From: Lysobacteraceae bacterium 2PB
GTDB lineage: Bacteria > Pseudomonadota > Gammaproteobacteria > Xanthomonadales > Xanthomonadaceae
Reading direction: 5' to 3'
DNA: 64,000 bases
Assembly: GCA_005502915.1 (NCBI GenBank)
Contig: SCMT01000020.1
Coordinates: 1-64,000, forward strand
Under the pieces are notes generated by a model, which ran no database searches, was not told where the DNA came from, and saw nothing but the letters and a program-made list of their open reading frames with translations. Below, in pieces: positions 28,715 through 39,390 of the stretch; position 1 is the stretch's first letter; the number at the start of each line of letters is the position of its first letter. The position numbers and the translations under genes were made by a program.

Positions 28715-28746
28715 TCCCGGCGCCCCGCAGGGGGCAGGCGCCGGGA
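28715..28746. terminator. Hairpin between convergent genes
   Basis: TCCCGGCGCC / GGCGCCGGGA, a ten-base stem whose loop holds CCCC-GCA-GGGG. It lies between the stop of the winged-helix regulator and the stop of the phosphatase gene and probably serves as bidirectional terminator. No T-run is present. Confidence 0.5.
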
Positions 28747-28792
28747 ACCGCTTTCACGCGTCAGGTGTTGCGTGGATGTCAGCGCATCCGCA

Positions 28793-30613
28793 TCAGGGCG
28801 TGCGGGTCGCCTTCATGGTCACGCCCGAGTAGCTGCTGTAGGCGCGTACGGCGATGTAGTACGTGGTACCGGCGACCGGGTTGTTGATCGTGCAGGTCTC
28901 GGTGTTGCCGTCGAGGTACGGGCGGCAGGTGTAGCTGCTGGTGGTCGGTGCCGAACCGGCGCGGACGTAGAGATCGGCATCGCCGGTGCCGCCGGAAATA
29001 TCGACCACCAGCCTGGTGGTACCGCTCGGGATGCTCACCGTGTAGACCGACGACCAGTTGCCGGACGACACGGATGGCAGGGCGACGTTGTGCACGACGG
29101 TGCTGCCGCTGCCGGTCGCGGTGCCGGTGAAGTTGCGCCCCGCGACATTCGCACCGTTGACCGTGACGCTCTGGCTGACCGGGCTGAAGGTGTAGCCGCT
29201 CAGCGAAGGCGTCAGCGTATAGGTGCCGTTGGCCAGGCCCGGCAGCGTGTAGGCGCCTGTGCTGGAGGTGGTCGCCGAGACCGAGCCGGTGCCCACCGTG
29301 ACGCCGGCGATGCCGGTGCCCGCGCTGTTGGTGACCGTGCCCGAGATCGAGTAGGTCGTGCCGGTGCTCGCCCGGTTGCAGGTGCCGGTGACGCGATCGG
29401 TGAAGGTGCGCCCGGCGACCGGCACGAAGTCGGCCACGTAGTCGGTCGCGCTGAGGGTCAGCTTCAGCACGCCCCAGGTATCGGCGTTGCGCACCTCGGC
29501 GATGGTCGTGTTGGCCGCTCCCAGCGGATAGAAGTCGCGGCCGCCGGTGCCGACGAGGATCTGCCGGAAGCCATCCGCCGCCACCGCGCCGCTGGCGTTG
29601 ATCTTCCTGCTGCGCTGGTAGTTGTGGTCGTGGCCGACCAGGATCAGGTCCGCCTTGGCCGCATAGAGTTCGGTGTACGCGGACTGCACGCCGCTGTAGC
29701 CGGTGTAGTTGCCGGTGCTCCAGCGCGGATGGTGGAAGTAGGCGGCCGTGCACGGCTTGGTGTTGGCGGCCAGGTCCTGCTTCAGCCAGGCCAGCTGGGT
29801 GCTGGAGATGGTGCCGCCGGACATGGTGTTGAGCGCGACGAAGTGCCAGTCGCCCACGTCCCAGCTGTAGTAGCCCTTGCTGCGGTCGCCGGCCAGGCCG
29901 GTCTGCACGCCCGAACCGTTGAAGTAGTCGAAATAGCCGGTCGCATTGGCCGTGCCGTATTCGTGGTTGCCGGGCGTCGGCTTGGTCTTGCTCTTGAAGC
30001 GGCCCCAGTTGGGGTCGTAGCGCGTGTTGAACTCGCTGAGGGTGCCGTTGCTGTAGGCGTTGTCGCCGGCGGTGAACACCGCGACCGGATTGATGTTGAC
30101 GATCAGGTCGGACGTGGCCTTGCAGTCGGCCGGCGTGGAGTCGCAGAGATCGCCGGCACCGGCCACCACGACCGTCGACAGCGCGAGCGCGCGGGTGCCG
30201 ACGGTGTAGCCGCCGAGTTCGTAGCCGCTGTCGGCGCTGGCGAAGTACGGCTGGATGTCGACGCAGGAACCGCGCAACGCGCGGCTGCTGAAGCTGCGGT
30301 CGTTCCAGTGCCCGCCCTGGAAGACGTAGCGATCGCCGCCGGAGCTCTTCAGCACCAGGCTGTCGTAGGCGTGCAGCTTGAGCGAACGGAAGTCGAGGCG
30401 GATCCACTTGGCCCCGGCTTCGCAGACGCGGCTGGACGCGCCCGCGTCGAGGATCGACCGCGAGGATGCGGCCGGCAGGGTGCGGGTGAAGGTCCCGGGT
30501 TCGTTGAGCTGCGGGGTGCGTTGTCGGGCGTGCGCCGGTGCGGTCGTCGACAGGAGGGCCGCCAGCGCGGCGCCCGTCAGCGAGACCGCCGCCGGATGGA
30601 TGAGATGTCGCAT
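28793..30613 (-). CDS. Secreted calcineurin-like phosphoesterase with CUB-like, CarboxypepD_reg and PPC domains
   Basis: 606 residues. After the signal peptide (ending TAPAHA) comes a CUB-like beta domain ([20 protein letters not shown]). The metallophosphoesterase core follows (~115-390): [38 protein letters not shown] and [11 protein letters not shown], a full set of bimetal ligands as in purple acid phosphatases. A carboxypeptidase-regulatory-like repeat ([20 protein letters not shown]) and a PPC domain ([20 protein letters not shown]) end the protein. Domains of the last two kinds are usual on proteins exported by type II secretion in Lysobacter/Xanthomonas. ATG 30613 is chosen by the signal peptide. 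Confidence 0.92.
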   Translation of the reverse strand: MRHLIHPAAVSLTGAALAALLSTTAPAHARQRTPQLNEPGTFTRTLPAASSRSILDAGASSRVCEAGAKWIRLDFRSLKLHAYDSLVLKSSGGDRYVFQGGHWNDRSFSSRALRGSCVDIQPYFASADSGYELGGYTVGTRALALSTVVVAGAGDLCDSTPADCKATSDLIVNINPVAVFTAGDNAYSNGTLSEFNTRYDPNWGRFKSKTKPTPGNHEYGTANATGYFDYFNGSGVQTGLAGDRSKGYYSWDVGDWHFVALNTMSGGTISSTQLAWLKQDLAANTKPCTAAYFHHPRWSTGNYTGYSGVQSAYTELYAAKADLILVGHDHNYQRSRKINASGAVAADGFRQILVGTGGRDFYPLGAANTTIAEVRNADTWGVLKLTLSATDYVADFVPVAGRTFTDRVTGTCNRASTGTTYSISGTVTNSAGTGIAGVTVGTGSVSATTSSTGAYTLPGLANGTYTLTPSLSGYTFSPVSQSVTVNGANVAGRNFTGTATGSGSTVVHNVALPSVSSGNWSSVYTVSIPSGTTRLVVDISGGTGDADLYVRAGSAPTTSSYTCRPYLDGNTETCTINNPVAGTTYYIAVRAYSSYSGVTMKATRTP

Positions 30614-31240
30614 TGATCTACTCCCTGGATATGGTCGTTGTGTGCATGCAGGCGTGCATGGCCGCACCGCCGGAACCGGCGACGGGCTCATGCGCGGCAT
30701 GCGTCTTGTCGTGCCCCTCGGCGCGCCCCCTCGCGTCCGATGCGATGCCGACGCGGCCCCCGTGGCGCGCGTTCGCGTGACGGCATCCTTCGTCTTCTTC
30801 CTCTGGCCGGCGGCATGCTTCCACCGCAATGCGGTCGAAAGCGTGACAGCAGCCGCGTACTTATCTTTTTTTAGGCGTGTTGACGATTTTTCACCGGCAT
30901 GCCCCCCGTGCCTCGACCATGGCGCAGCGACCCGTCGACCCGCATCCGATGGCGCGCAGCACAGACGACGTGGCGCTGACAGCCGACCCGGGCCTCAGGC
31001 CGAGCGGTGCATCCCATCGCCTCCGACGATCGATCGCGCTGACGCAGGCAACGCGATGCCCTGCCCAAGCGCATTCGTGACGACGTACTTCTTTTTATGT
31101 TTTTTGACCCGCGCAGCCGCGGCAGCGAACACTTTTCGCTTGCTCACCTGCGCGTCATGGCCTGGACTTGATGTCCGGCCACACTCCACGTCCGCTGCCG
31201 GGATCCACCGGACAGCGCCGGCATACGACGACCGCACACG
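30614..31240. other. Intergenic region between phosphatase and multicopper oxidase
   Basis: About 630 bases between divergent genes. It includes T-rich tracts (near 30864 and 31090-31106), much richer in A/T than the coding flanks and probably promoter regions. A 50-codon GTG-started frame on the minus strand (30995-31147) encodes a very basic peptide (SKRKVFAAAAARVKKHKKKY), but it has no Shine-Dalgarno and I do not call it. Confidence 0.5.
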
Positions 31241-32863
31241 ATGACGCCTCACAACCCTCGCCGCCGCTCACTCATGCTCGCCATCGCCGCCGCCTGTGCC
31301 GGGGGCGCGGGGCTGGGTCTGTGGTGGCGACGCGATGCGGACCCTGCCGATGCGCTGCCTGCATCCGCGCATGGTCATGGCACGGGCGCTGCGGCGGCAC
31401 CGAGCGCCCTGCGCAGGCCCGGCCGCAGCGGCCTGCTCGCCGACCTGCGTCCGTCCGGGCCGTTCAGACTGCAGGCGGCTGCGGTGCAGGCGGAGGTGTT
31501 CGCGGGCGCGGCGACCACGCTGTGGGCCTACCAGGGCTGCGACGGCGGCAAGCCCTGCCTCAACCCGACCCTGCACGTGTCCACCGGCGACACCCTCGAC
31601 GTGACCCTGCACAACGCTCTTGCCGAAGACACCACCGTGCACTGGCACGGCCTCATGGTAGACGAGGCCAACGACGGCAGCGGCCTGCACCCGGTCCCGG
31701 CCAACGGCGAACGCCGGTACCGGTTCGAGGTGCGCAACCGCGCCGGGCTGTACTGGTACCACGCGCATCCGCACCACCGCACCGGACGCCAGCTGCAGAT
31801 GGGCATGGCCGGCCTGCTGCTGGTCGAGGACGACGAGGAACGCGCGCTGCGCGCGCAGCTGGGCCTGCCCTGGGGCGAACGCGACCTGCCGCTGATGCTC
31901 ACAGACAAGCAGGTCGACGCGCGCAATGCGATCGTCTATCGCGACGAAGCCGACGACTGGATCGGCAACCGGGTGCTCGCCAACTGGTCGCCCGAGCCGG
32001 CGATGACGGTCGTTCCGGGCCTCTACCGCTTCCGCATGATCAATGTCGCCAACGCCCGCGTGCTGCGTCCGGCCTTCCTGCACGAAGGCGCGCCGCTGCC
32101 GGTGCGGCTGATCGGCACCGACGGCGGCCTGCTCGACCAGCCGCGCATCGTCGACGACCTGTTCCTCGCGCCCGCGCAGCGCGCCGACGTCCTCGTCGAT
32201 TTCGGCGCCGTGCCCGCAGGCGCGCGCGTGGTGCTGCGCAGCCTGGACTACGTCGCGATGGAGAACGAGGACGAATCCAGACCGCTGGCGCCGGACCTCA
32301 TGGCCGACCACCCCGGCGCGGTCGCGATGGGCGATGCCCTGGACCTGATGGTGTTCGATGTCGAAGGCATCGCCGCACCGCCCATCCACGTGCCGGACAC
32401 GCTGTCCTCGCTGCCGCCGCCACCCGACACCACGGGATGGAAGGCGCGCGAAGTCCGCCTGAGCATGGGTGCGAACGGCGAATGGCTGATCAACGGCCTG
32501 AATTTCCGCAGCCATGGCCACCATCCCGCCTTCGAGGTGAAGCGCGGCAGCCGCGAGGTCTGGGACATCCGCAACAACATGACCAGCATGCCGCACCCGA
32601 TCCACATCCACGGCGTGCAGTTCCGCGTGGTGTCGCGCAGCATCAGCCCGCCCGACGTGCGCGCGCGCCAGGTCGTCGACGGCGGGCTGGGCCCGCAGGA
32701 TCTCGGCTTCAACGACACCGTCCTGGTCTGGCCCGGCGAGATCGTCCGCGTCGCCATCGACTTCTCGCAACCCTTCTCCGGCACGCAGCGCTACATGCTG
32801 CACTGTCACAACCTCGAACACGAAGACATGGGCATGATGCTCACCTTCGCGGTCGTGGACTGA
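31241..32863 (+). CDS. Multicopper oxidase (laccase/CueO-like)
   Basis: 540 residues. The N terminus has a twin-arginine-like start (RRRSLMLAIAAACAGGAG), fitting Tat export of a folded copper protein. All copper sites are visible: HWHG (134-137) and YHAHPHH in the first cupredoxin domain, HPIHIHGVQF and HCHNLEHEDMGMML in the last. The HCH-x3-H-x4-M pattern gives a type 1 copper with axial methionine. It oxidises Cu(I) or phenolics in the periplasm; specificity is not known. It is followed after 31 bases by an FKBP lipoprotein, probably in one operon. Confidence 0.93.
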   Translation: MTPHNPRRRSLMLAIAAACAGGAGLGLWWRRDADPADALPASAHGHGTGAAAAPSALRRPGRSGLLADLRPSGPFRLQAAAVQAEVFAGAATTLWAYQGCDGGKPCLNPTLHVSTGDTLDVTLHNALAEDTTVHWHGLMVDEANDGSGLHPVPANGERRYRFEVRNRAGLYWYHAHPHHRTGRQLQMGMAGLLLVEDDEERALRAQLGLPWGERDLPLMLTDKQVDARNAIVYRDEADDWIGNRVLANWSPEPAMTVVPGLYRFRMINVANARVLRPAFLHEGAPLPVRLIGTDGGLLDQPRIVDDLFLAPAQRADVLVDFGAVPAGARVVLRSLDYVAMENEDESRPLAPDLMADHPGAVAMGDALDLMVFDVEGIAAPPIHVPDTLSSLPPPPDTTGWKAREVRLSMGANGEWLINGLNFRSHGHHPAFEVKRGSREVWDIRNNMTSMPHPIHIHGVQFRVVSRSISPPDVRARQVVDGGLGPQDLGFNDTVLVWPGEIVRVAIDFSQPFSGTQRYMLHCHNLEHEDMGMMLTFAVVD

Positions 32864-32894
32864 AGATGCCGGCCCATCCCGCCAAGGAACCTTC

Positions 32895-33695
32895 ATGCAC
32901 GCGCCACGCCACGCCACGCTGTCCCTCACCCTGCTCGCCATCCTGTTCGCCGCCGGCTGCACGCGCGATGCAGGCAGCGAGGGAACGAACACGGCCGCCA
33001 CGCCGTCGCTCGACACCGACCGCGCGCGGATCAGCTACATGGTCGGCCTCGACATGGCCAAGACGCTCGCGCCGGTGAAGGACGAGGTGGACCTGGAGAT
33101 CGCGATCGCCGCGATCCGCGCCGTGCATGCCGGCCGGAAGCCGGCGCTGGACGACGCGCAGGCGAACGCGGTGCGCGACCGGTTCGGCGAGATCCTGCGC
33201 AAGAAGCAGGAACTGGCGATGCGCGAGCTGGCGCGGAAGAACCTCGCCGAGGCCGACGCCTTCCTGGAGAAGAACCGGCAGGCCGATGGCGTGAAGACCA
33301 CCGCCAGCGGCCTGCAGTACCAGGTCCTGCGCGAAGGCAAGGGCGCGAAGCCCGGTGCCAACGACACCGTGCGCGTGCATTACGCCAGCACCACGCTCGC
33401 CGGCGCGAAGCTCGAAAGCACCTACGCCTCGCACCACGCCGCCAGCATCGCGCTCAACCGCGTGTTCCCGGGCTGGGCCGAAGCGGTGCGGCTGATGCCG
33501 ATCGGCGGCAAGTACAGGTTCTGGATCCCGCCGGCGCTGGCCCATGGCGAGCGCGGCTCGGGCGAGAAGATCGAGCCCAACATGCTGCTGGTCTTCGAGG
33601 TGGAACTGCTGGAGATCGCGGGCAAGCCCGGCGCCGCACCGGATCCGGCCGCGCCCAGGCTCGCCGATCCGCACGCGCACGGCGCGGGCGGCTGA
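32895..33695 (+). CDS. FKBP-type peptidyl-prolyl isomerase lipoprotein
   Basis: 266 residues. The lipobox FAAGC (Cys22) marks a lipoprotein. An N-terminal dimerisation region (residues ~35-130; ISYMVGLDMAKTLAPVKDEV) is followed by an FKBP domain (GLQYQVLREGKGAKPGANDT, FPGWAEAVRLMPIGGKYRF, WIPPALAHGERGSG, LLVFEVELLEI), the FkpA/Mip layout. It assists folding of periplasmic proteins. The position after a multicopper oxidase suggests folding support of that cuproprotein, but this is inference. A His-rich end (DPHAHGAGG) is unusual and may bind metal. Confidence 0.92.
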   Translation: MHAPRHATLSLTLLAILFAAGCTRDAGSEGTNTAATPSLDTDRARISYMVGLDMAKTLAPVKDEVDLEIAIAAIRAVHAGRKPALDDAQANAVRDRFGEILRKKQELAMRELARKNLAEADAFLEKNRQADGVKTTASGLQYQVLREGKGAKPGANDTVRVHYASTTLAGAKLESTYASHHAASIALNRVFPGWAEAVRLMPIGGKYRFWIPPALAHGERGSGEKIEPNMLLVFEVELLEIAGKPGAAPDPAAPRLADPHAHGAGG

Positions 33696-33711
33696 GCCCA
33701 GGCTCCCGGCC

Positions 33712-35028
33712 TTACCCGGATGGGCTGCGCGTCGTGCCGAAATCGTCTCCGCGCTCCACCCGCTTCGCCAGGCGCCAGCCGAGCAGGCCGGAGGTGCCGG
33801 CGGCGACGATGTTCAATGCGGCGAAGCCCAGCGATGCCACGCCGAGCGCGCGCAGGCCGTTCATGGCGAGGGCCACGCCCATGTCGCCGAACCGCCACAC
33901 GGCGGTGTCGACCGCGTTCTTGCCCTTGTAGCGCAGGCTGCGCGGCACCTGCGCGAACAGGCTTTCGCGCGCCGGCCCCAGCGCGCCGTAGGCCAGTCCA
34001 CGACTGACCACCAGCGCCACCGCGACCCACGGCAGGGGGCCGACGACCAGCGCATGCGGATCGGCGGCCACGATCACCAGCAGCATCACCAGCATGGTGG
34101 CGCCGGCGTGCAGTGCGATGGCGGGGGCCGCCCCGAATCGGACCAGCAGCGGCCTCGCCAGGAAGACCTGCACCGTGATCGCGAGGAGATTGGTGGAGAG
34201 GTCCAGCGTGGCCGCGAACTGGGTGCGCGACACCGCGTCGGTGAACGTCGCCTTCGAATAGTCGATCACCAGCGCGTAGTTCACCGTGCCGATGCAGTCG
34301 CCGAGCAGCATCAGCACCGCCATCGTGCGCATCACCGGGTTGCCGAAGATCTGCCGCAGGCCGTCGAACATGCCGCCACCGATCGCCGCCGCATGGCCCG
34401 GCTCGTGCCGGCGCAGGCCATGCACCGCCGCCCAGCGCCCGAGCACCATCGCGCAGAGGATCGCGACGCCGAGCAGGCCCGCCGAGACCATCAGCAGGGG
34501 CGCCACGCCGATCACGTCGACCAGCATCAGTGCCATCGCCGGGCCGACCAGCGAACCGATCGAACCGCCGACCGCGATCGCCGGGAACAACCGCCGCGCC
34601 TGCGCGTCGTTCCAGATGTCGGCCATGAAGCTCCAGAACACCGACACCACGAACAGGTTGAACACGCTGATCCACACGAAGAACACGATACCCAGCGCGC
34701 GCGGCGACAGCAGGCCCTCGTGTGTGAACAGCGGGATGAAGGCCAACAGGCAACCGATGAAGAACAGGTAGACCACCGGCACCACCACACGGCGCGGATA
34801 GCGGCCGACCAGCCAGGCGAAGACCGGAGTGAGCGCGAGCGTGGCCACGAACACCGCGCCGTAGAACCAGGGCAGCTGCGTGGACCCGACGGCCGCCGAC
34901 AGCTGGTCGCGCACGGGCCGGATCACGTAATAGGCGGAGAGCACGCAGAAGAAGTAGAGGAACGACCAGGCCACCGCCGTCCATTCACCGGCATGGACGC
35001 GAGGCTCGCGGTCGGTGGAATCGCTCAT
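33712..35028 (-). CDS. MFS/ATP:ADP translocase-like transporter
   Basis: 438 residues with about 12 hydrophobic spans. The sequence AYYVIRPVRDQL near residue 30, FVWISVFNLFVVSVFWSFMAD and RLFPAIAVGGSIGSLVGPAMA resemble the COG3202 group of MFS-related proteins found in free-living bacteria and annotated as NTP/NDP exchange-like. These relatives do not necessarily exchange ATP. The start ATG at 35028 gives a short hydrophilic N terminus; the frame is open 29 codons upstream. It converges with the FKBP gene, and its start region is divergent from the GMC oxidoreductase. Confidence 0.86.
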   Translation of the reverse strand: MSDSTDREPRVHAGEWTAVAWSFLYFFCVLSAYYVIRPVRDQLSAAVGSTQLPWFYGAVFVATLALTPVFAWLVGRYPRRVVVPVVYLFFIGCLLAFIPLFTHEGLLSPRALGIVFFVWISVFNLFVVSVFWSFMADIWNDAQARRLFPAIAVGGSIGSLVGPAMALMLVDVIGVAPLLMVSAGLLGVAILCAMVLGRWAAVHGLRRHEPGHAAAIGGGMFDGLRQIFGNPVMRTMAVLMLLGDCIGTVNYALVIDYSKATFTDAVSRTQFAATLDLSTNLLAITVQVFLARPLLVRFGAAPAIALHAGATMLVMLLVIVAADPHALVVGPLPWVAVALVVSRGLAYGALGPARESLFAQVPRSLRYKGKNAVDTAVWRFGDMGVALAMNGLRALGVASLGFAALNIVAAGTSGLLGWRLAKRVERGDDFGTTRSPSG

Positions 35029-35176
35029 CGCGCGGTCCGGGAGGTTCTCGTGCACAGCGCGCACGGTAGCCGATCGGACCGGACGCCGCCACCGGCGCCG
35101 CTTGCGCCGCACCAATGCGCCCCGAGTGTTTGCTCTAGGCGGCGGGCATAGTGTCGGGCAGCCGTCTTCTCCGGGT

Positions 35177-36790
35177 GTGCGCGTGTTCGACTACATCATC
35201 ATTGGCGCCGGTTCGGCGGGCTGCGTGCTCGCCAACCGCCTGAGCGAAGACCCCGCGGTCAAGGTCCTCCTGCTCGAAGCCGGCCCGCGCGACTGGCACC
35301 CCTTCATCCACATGCCCGCCGGCCTGTCCAAGCTGGTCAACCGCAAGGGCGTGAACTGGGACTACACCACCGCCGCGGAGCCGCACCTGCAGCATCGCAG
35401 CCTGTGGTGGCCGCGCGGCAAGGTGCTCGGCGGTTCCAGCTCGATCAACGCCATGTGCTACATCCGCGGCGTGCCCGGCGACTACGACGACTGGGCCGCG
35501 CAGGGCGCCACCGGCTGGCACTGGGACAACGTCCTGCCCTATTTCCGCAAGTCCGAGGGCAACAGCCGCGGCGCCGATGCCCTGCACGGCGGCGACGGCC
35601 CGCTGACGGTCTCCGACCTGCGCTACACCAATCCCCTGTCGCAGGTGTTCATCGACGCTGCGATGCAGGCCGGCATACCGCAGAACCCCGACTTCAACGG
35701 CCCCGTGCAGGAAGGCGTCGGCTTCTACCAGGTCACCCAGCGCGACGGCGCGCGCTGCTCCTCGGCCGTGGCCTACCTGCGTCCCGCGCGCGAACGCCCC
35801 AATCTCACCGTCCACACCGGCGCCCAGGTCAGCCGCATCACCTTCGAAGGCCGGCGCGCCAGCGGCGTCACCTACGCCATGGGCGGCCAGGGCTTCCATC
35901 AGCCTGCCGCGCGCGAAGTACTGCTGTGCGGTGGCGCGATCAACTCGCCGCAGCTGCTCATGCTGTCGGGCATCGGCCCGGCCGACGCCCTGCGTCGCCT
36001 CGGCATCCCGGTGGTGCAGGACGCCCCCGGCGTCGGCGCGAACCTGCAGGACCACCTCGACATCTGCACCCTGTACAAGTCGACGCAGCGGATCACGTAC
36101 GACCGCATCAGCGACATCAAGGTGGGCTTCGACTACTACCTGCGCGGCCGGCGCGGCCCGGGCAGCAGCAACATCGCCGAAGCCGGCGGTTTCGCACACT
36201 CAGCGCTGGCGCCGGACGCCCGGCCCGACATCCAGTTCCATTTCGTCCCAGCGATGCTGGACGACCACGGCCGCAACCGCCTGCCCGGCGACGGCTTCAC
36301 CCTGCACGCCTGCTTCCTCCGTCCGCGCAGCCGGGGTCGGCTCTCCCTGATCAGCGACCGCGCAGGCGACAAGCCACGCATCGAGGCCAACTACCTCGGC
36401 GACGAGGAGGGCTTCGACCTGCGGATGATGGTGGAATGCGCGAAGGTCTCGCGGGAGATCCTCAACCAGCCCGCCCTCGCGCCCTACCGCGGCGCCCCGC
36501 TGTTCCCGGCCCGCGACGACCTCGGCGACGCCGAGCTCGTCGAGTTCATCCGCGCCAAGGCCGAAAGCGTCTACCACCCGATCGGCACCTGCCGCATGGG
36601 CAGCGACCCCGGGGCGGTGGTCGATCCGGACCTCCGCGTCAACGGGGTCGAAGGCCTGCGCGTTGTGGATGCATCGGTCATGCCCACCCTGATCGGCGGC
36701 AACACCAACGCCCCCACGATCATGATCGCGGAACGCGCCGCGGATCTGCTGCGAGGGGCAGAGGGCACCCGCACGGGCAGCGAAGCATGA
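35177..36790 (+). CDS. GMC-family FAD oxidoreductase (choline-dehydrogenase-like)
   Basis: 537 residues. FAD-binding N-terminal motif [23 protein letters not shown] signature 1 [18 protein letters not shown], and signature 2 [20 protein letters not shown] are all visible. The C-terminal substrate domain carries the catalytic histidine region [13 protein letters not shown] and the final [20 protein letters not shown]. The start is a GTG at 35177 (VRVFDYIII); GTG 35183 is equally close to the domain. No ATG lies near. It oxidises an alcohol to an aldehyde; the alcohol is not identified. It precedes the metalloprotease by 224 bases. Confidence 0.93.
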   Translation: MRVFDYIIIGAGSAGCVLANRLSEDPAVKVLLLEAGPRDWHPFIHMPAGLSKLVNRKGVNWDYTTAAEPHLQHRSLWWPRGKVLGGSSSINAMCYIRGVPGDYDDWAAQGATGWHWDNVLPYFRKSEGNSRGADALHGGDGPLTVSDLRYTNPLSQVFIDAAMQAGIPQNPDFNGPVQEGVGFYQVTQRDGARCSSAVAYLRPARERPNLTVHTGAQVSRITFEGRRASGVTYAMGGQGFHQPAAREVLLCGGAINSPQLLMLSGIGPADALRRLGIPVVQDAPGVGANLQDHLDICTLYKSTQRITYDRISDIKVGFDYYLRGRRGPGSSNIAEAGGFAHSALAPDARPDIQFHFVPAMLDDHGRNRLPGDGFTLHACFLRPRSRGRLSLISDRAGDKPRIEANYLGDEEGFDLRMMVECAKVSREILNQPALAPYRGAPLFPARDDLGDAELVEFIRAKAESVYHPIGTCRMGSDPGAVVDPDLRVNGVEGLRVVDASVMPTLIGGNTNAPTIMIAERAADLLRGAEGTRTGSEA

Positions 36791-37014
36791 CCATGTCGGC
36801 GGTCTGTTCTGGGTTCTCCCCATAGTCCGGGCTAGAATCCGACCGCCGAGTCACAGGAAACGGCTGGAGTGTGACCCCGTTCGAACTTCGGGTGCGCGCT
36901 TCCTCCCACGCCGGCACGCTGGATCGCATCGGGAGGATGCGGCGCGGCTTTGCTTGGGCGTATGCTACCCCCCCACGCCCCGTCGCCGGGGCCTGTCGTC
37001 GAGACCTAACCTGT

Positions 37015-39390
37015 ATGCGCAAGCTTGCCCTCACCCTCACCGCGGCGCTGGTCGTCGGCGGTTGCACGTCCGAAACGGACAGCGTCCAGGACGCCGTCCG
37101 GGTCGCCGCCAAGTCGTCCGCCCTGCCGCCGTCCTCGCTGTCGGCCGAGGCCAGGCGCATCACCTCCTTCGCCTCCATGCCCGACCGCGGCACGCTGCTG
37201 GCCTTCGAGCGCCTGCAGCAGCCCGTCCGGCGCAAGGCCCACACCTACCACGCCGTGCAGCTGAGCGAAGCCCACGCCCTCAAGGCGGCGCATCCGGGCG
37301 GCGTGATCGAACTGCCGACGCCCTCCGGCGAAACCCTGCGCATCGCCTACCAGCGCCATGAAGAAAGCCTCGACGGCAACTGGACCTGGATCGGCCGCAC
37401 GCTCGACGGCATGGATGCGATCATCACCTTCGGCGAAAAGGCCGTGTTCGGCCGCATCGCCCAGCCGAACACCGAAGCCCTGCGCCTGACCATGTCCGGC
37501 GGTCGCGCCTGGCTGGTCGAGACCGATCCCGGCAAGCTGCTCGACGGCAACCTGCTGGGTGACGAAGACGCCACCGGCATGCTGGTCCCGCCCAAGACGG
37601 TACAGGCCGCGCTGGCCGGCAAGCGCACCAGGTCCGCAACCACCGCCGGCGGCGAGAAAGCGAGCCCAGCCGAAACGGTCGATGTCGTCCTCGGCTACAC
37701 CAATGGCTTCGTCACCCGCTATGGCAACGTCTCCGCAGCCACCACGCGCCTGACCTACCTGACCGCGCTGACGAACCAGGCCTACCAGAACAGCCTGGTC
37801 ACCGGCCGAATCCGTCTGGTGCACACGCTGCAGGTCAACTACACCGACACCAACAGCAACGAAGCCGCGCTGCAGGCCCTGACCGGTCAGACCTGCAACC
37901 CGACCTGCTCGCCGACGACGGTTCCGGCCGAGCTCGTCCCGCTGCGCACCGCCCGCGACCAGTACGGCGGCGACCTCGTCTCGCTGGTGCGTCCGTTCCA
38001 GGCCCCGCAGCACCAGGGCTGCGGCATCGCCTGGCTGCTGGGCGGCGGCGGCTTCACCATCGACAACACCGATGCCCCGTTCGGCTACTCCGTGGTCAGC
38101 GACGGCAACGACGACGACGAAACCGACGGCCGCAACTATTTCTGCCGCGACGAAACCCTCGCCCACGAGCTCGGCCACAACATGGGCCAGCAGCACAACA
38201 CCGAGGACAGCGGCGGCGACAGCGGCACCCACCCGTACTCCTACGGTTATCGCGAAGCCAGCAGCACCGGCTTCTACACGATCATGGCCTACCGCCTGTC
38301 GAACAGCAGCCAGTTCGCCATTCCCCACTTCGGCAACCCGGCCGTCAACTATTCGGGTCGTCCGACCGGCACAGCCAACGCCGACAACGCGCGCAGCCTG
38401 AACCTCTCGATTCCGTTGGTGGCGCAGTTCAGGGCAGCGGTGGTACCGCTGGGCGGCAAGGTTCGCAACGATTTCAACGGTGACGGTCGTTCGGAGATCT
38501 ACTGGCGCGAGAACAGCACGGGCGAAAGCTACATCTGGACGCTCAACGGCACTGCTGTCACCGCAGCTGCCAGCGTGCATCGGGAAGCCGACCTCGGCTG
38601 GCGTGTGGTGGGTACCGGCGACTTCAACGCCGATGGCAGGACGGATGTGTTCTGGCGTCACAGCACGACCGGTGCGACCTACATCCACCTGATGAACGGC
38701 ATGGCCAAGCTGCCGGGCTCCGGTGGCTCCCAGACGGTGCCCGACCAGACCTGGCAGATCGTCATGTTCGGCGATTTCGACGGCAACGGCAGTTCGGATG
38801 TCTACTGGCGCAACACGACCACCGGCCAGTGTCTGGTGTGGTACATGCAGGGGTTGCTGCCGTCGCGCACAGCGATCGTGTACACGGCGCCCGCAGAGTG
38901 GAAGACCATCGGCGCCGGCGACTTCAACGGTGACGGTGTGTCCGATGTGCTGTGGCACAACAGCACCACCGGCGAGGTCTACGTGCACCGCATGTCGAGC
39001 ACGGGCATCAATCCGACCGGGACCGGTTCCCTGGGCCGGGTCGCCGACCTGAACTGGGAGATCGTGGCGACCGGCGATTTCAACGGAGATGGCAAGAGCG
39101 ACCTCTTCTGGCGCAACAAGGTCAGCGGCGGCAACATCGTCTGGACCATCGACGGGACGAGCGTCAGTTCGATCGCGCAGTCCAGCGTGGTGCCGGACAC
39201 CAACTGGAAGGTGGTGTCCAGCGGCGACTACAACGGGGATGGTCGTGAAGACATCTTCTGGCGCCACAGCGGGAACGGATCGAACTACATCCACCTGCTC
39301 AACGGCGCGACGCTGCTTGGCGGCAGCGGGGGCACCTCGGGCGTGCCCAACACCAACTGGCAGGTGGCAGGTGGCGCCACAAGCCACTGA
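37015..39390 (+). CDS. Lipoprotein metalloprotease (reprolysin-like) with FG-GAP repeats
   Basis: 791 residues. Lipobox VVGGC (Cys17 in LALTLTAALVVGGC). A pro-region of ~200 residues is followed by a zinc metallopeptidase with ETLAHELGHNMGQQHNTED (HExxHxxxxxH) and a downstream Met-turn candidate FYTIMAYR, the metzincin arrangement of the M12/reprolysin group. The last ~309 residues (from 481) are six FG-GAP/VCBS-type repeats with the pattern DFNGDGRSEIYW and similar, each a DxDGxxD Ca2+ loop. The ATG at 37015 fits the lipoprotein signal. The C-terminal repeat DNA is nearly identical to the end of the gene at 40821. Confidence 0.93.
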   Translation: MRKLALTLTAALVVGGCTSETDSVQDAVRVAAKSSALPPSSLSAEARRITSFASMPDRGTLLAFERLQQPVRRKAHTYHAVQLSEAHALKAAHPGGVIELPTPSGETLRIAYQRHEESLDGNWTWIGRTLDGMDAIITFGEKAVFGRIAQPNTEALRLTMSGGRAWLVETDPGKLLDGNLLGDEDATGMLVPPKTVQAALAGKRTRSATTAGGEKASPAETVDVVLGYTNGFVTRYGNVSAATTRLTYLTALTNQAYQNSLVTGRIRLVHTLQVNYTDTNSNEAALQALTGQTCNPTCSPTTVPAELVPLRTARDQYGGDLVSLVRPFQAPQHQGCGIAWLLGGGGFTIDNTDAPFGYSVVSDGNDDDETDGRNYFCRDETLAHELGHNMGQQHNTEDSGGDSGTHPYSYGYREASSTGFYTIMAYRLSNSSQFAIPHFGNPAVNYSGRPTGTANADNARSLNLSIPLVAQFRAAVVPLGGKVRNDFNGDGRSEIYWRENSTGESYIWTLNGTAVTAAASVHREADLGWRVVGTGDFNADGRTDVFWRHSTTGATYIHLMNGMAKLPGSGGSQTVPDQTWQIVMFGDFDGNGSSDVYWRNTTTGQCLVWYMQGLLPSRTAIVYTAPAEWKTIGAGDFNGDGVSDVLWHNSTTGEVYVHRMSSTGINPTGTGSLGRVADLNWEIVATGDFNGDGKSDLFWRNKVSGGNIVWTIDGTSVSSIAQSSVVPDTNWKVVSSGDYNGDGREDIFWRHSGNGSNYIHLLNGATLLGGSGGTSGVPNTNWQVAGGATSH

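Noticed and set aside
28793-30613. Alternative reading of the phosphatase as a fused protease because of the PPC domain
   Set aside because: PPC domains occur on many secreted enzymes; the metal-ligand motifs clearly fit a phosphoesterase and no peptidase motif is present.
36791-37014. Possible riboswitch or small RNA before the metalloprotease
   Set aside because: I looked for c-di-GMP-riboswitch-like conserved segments and found none; only a weak TATGCT promoter-like box near 36961.
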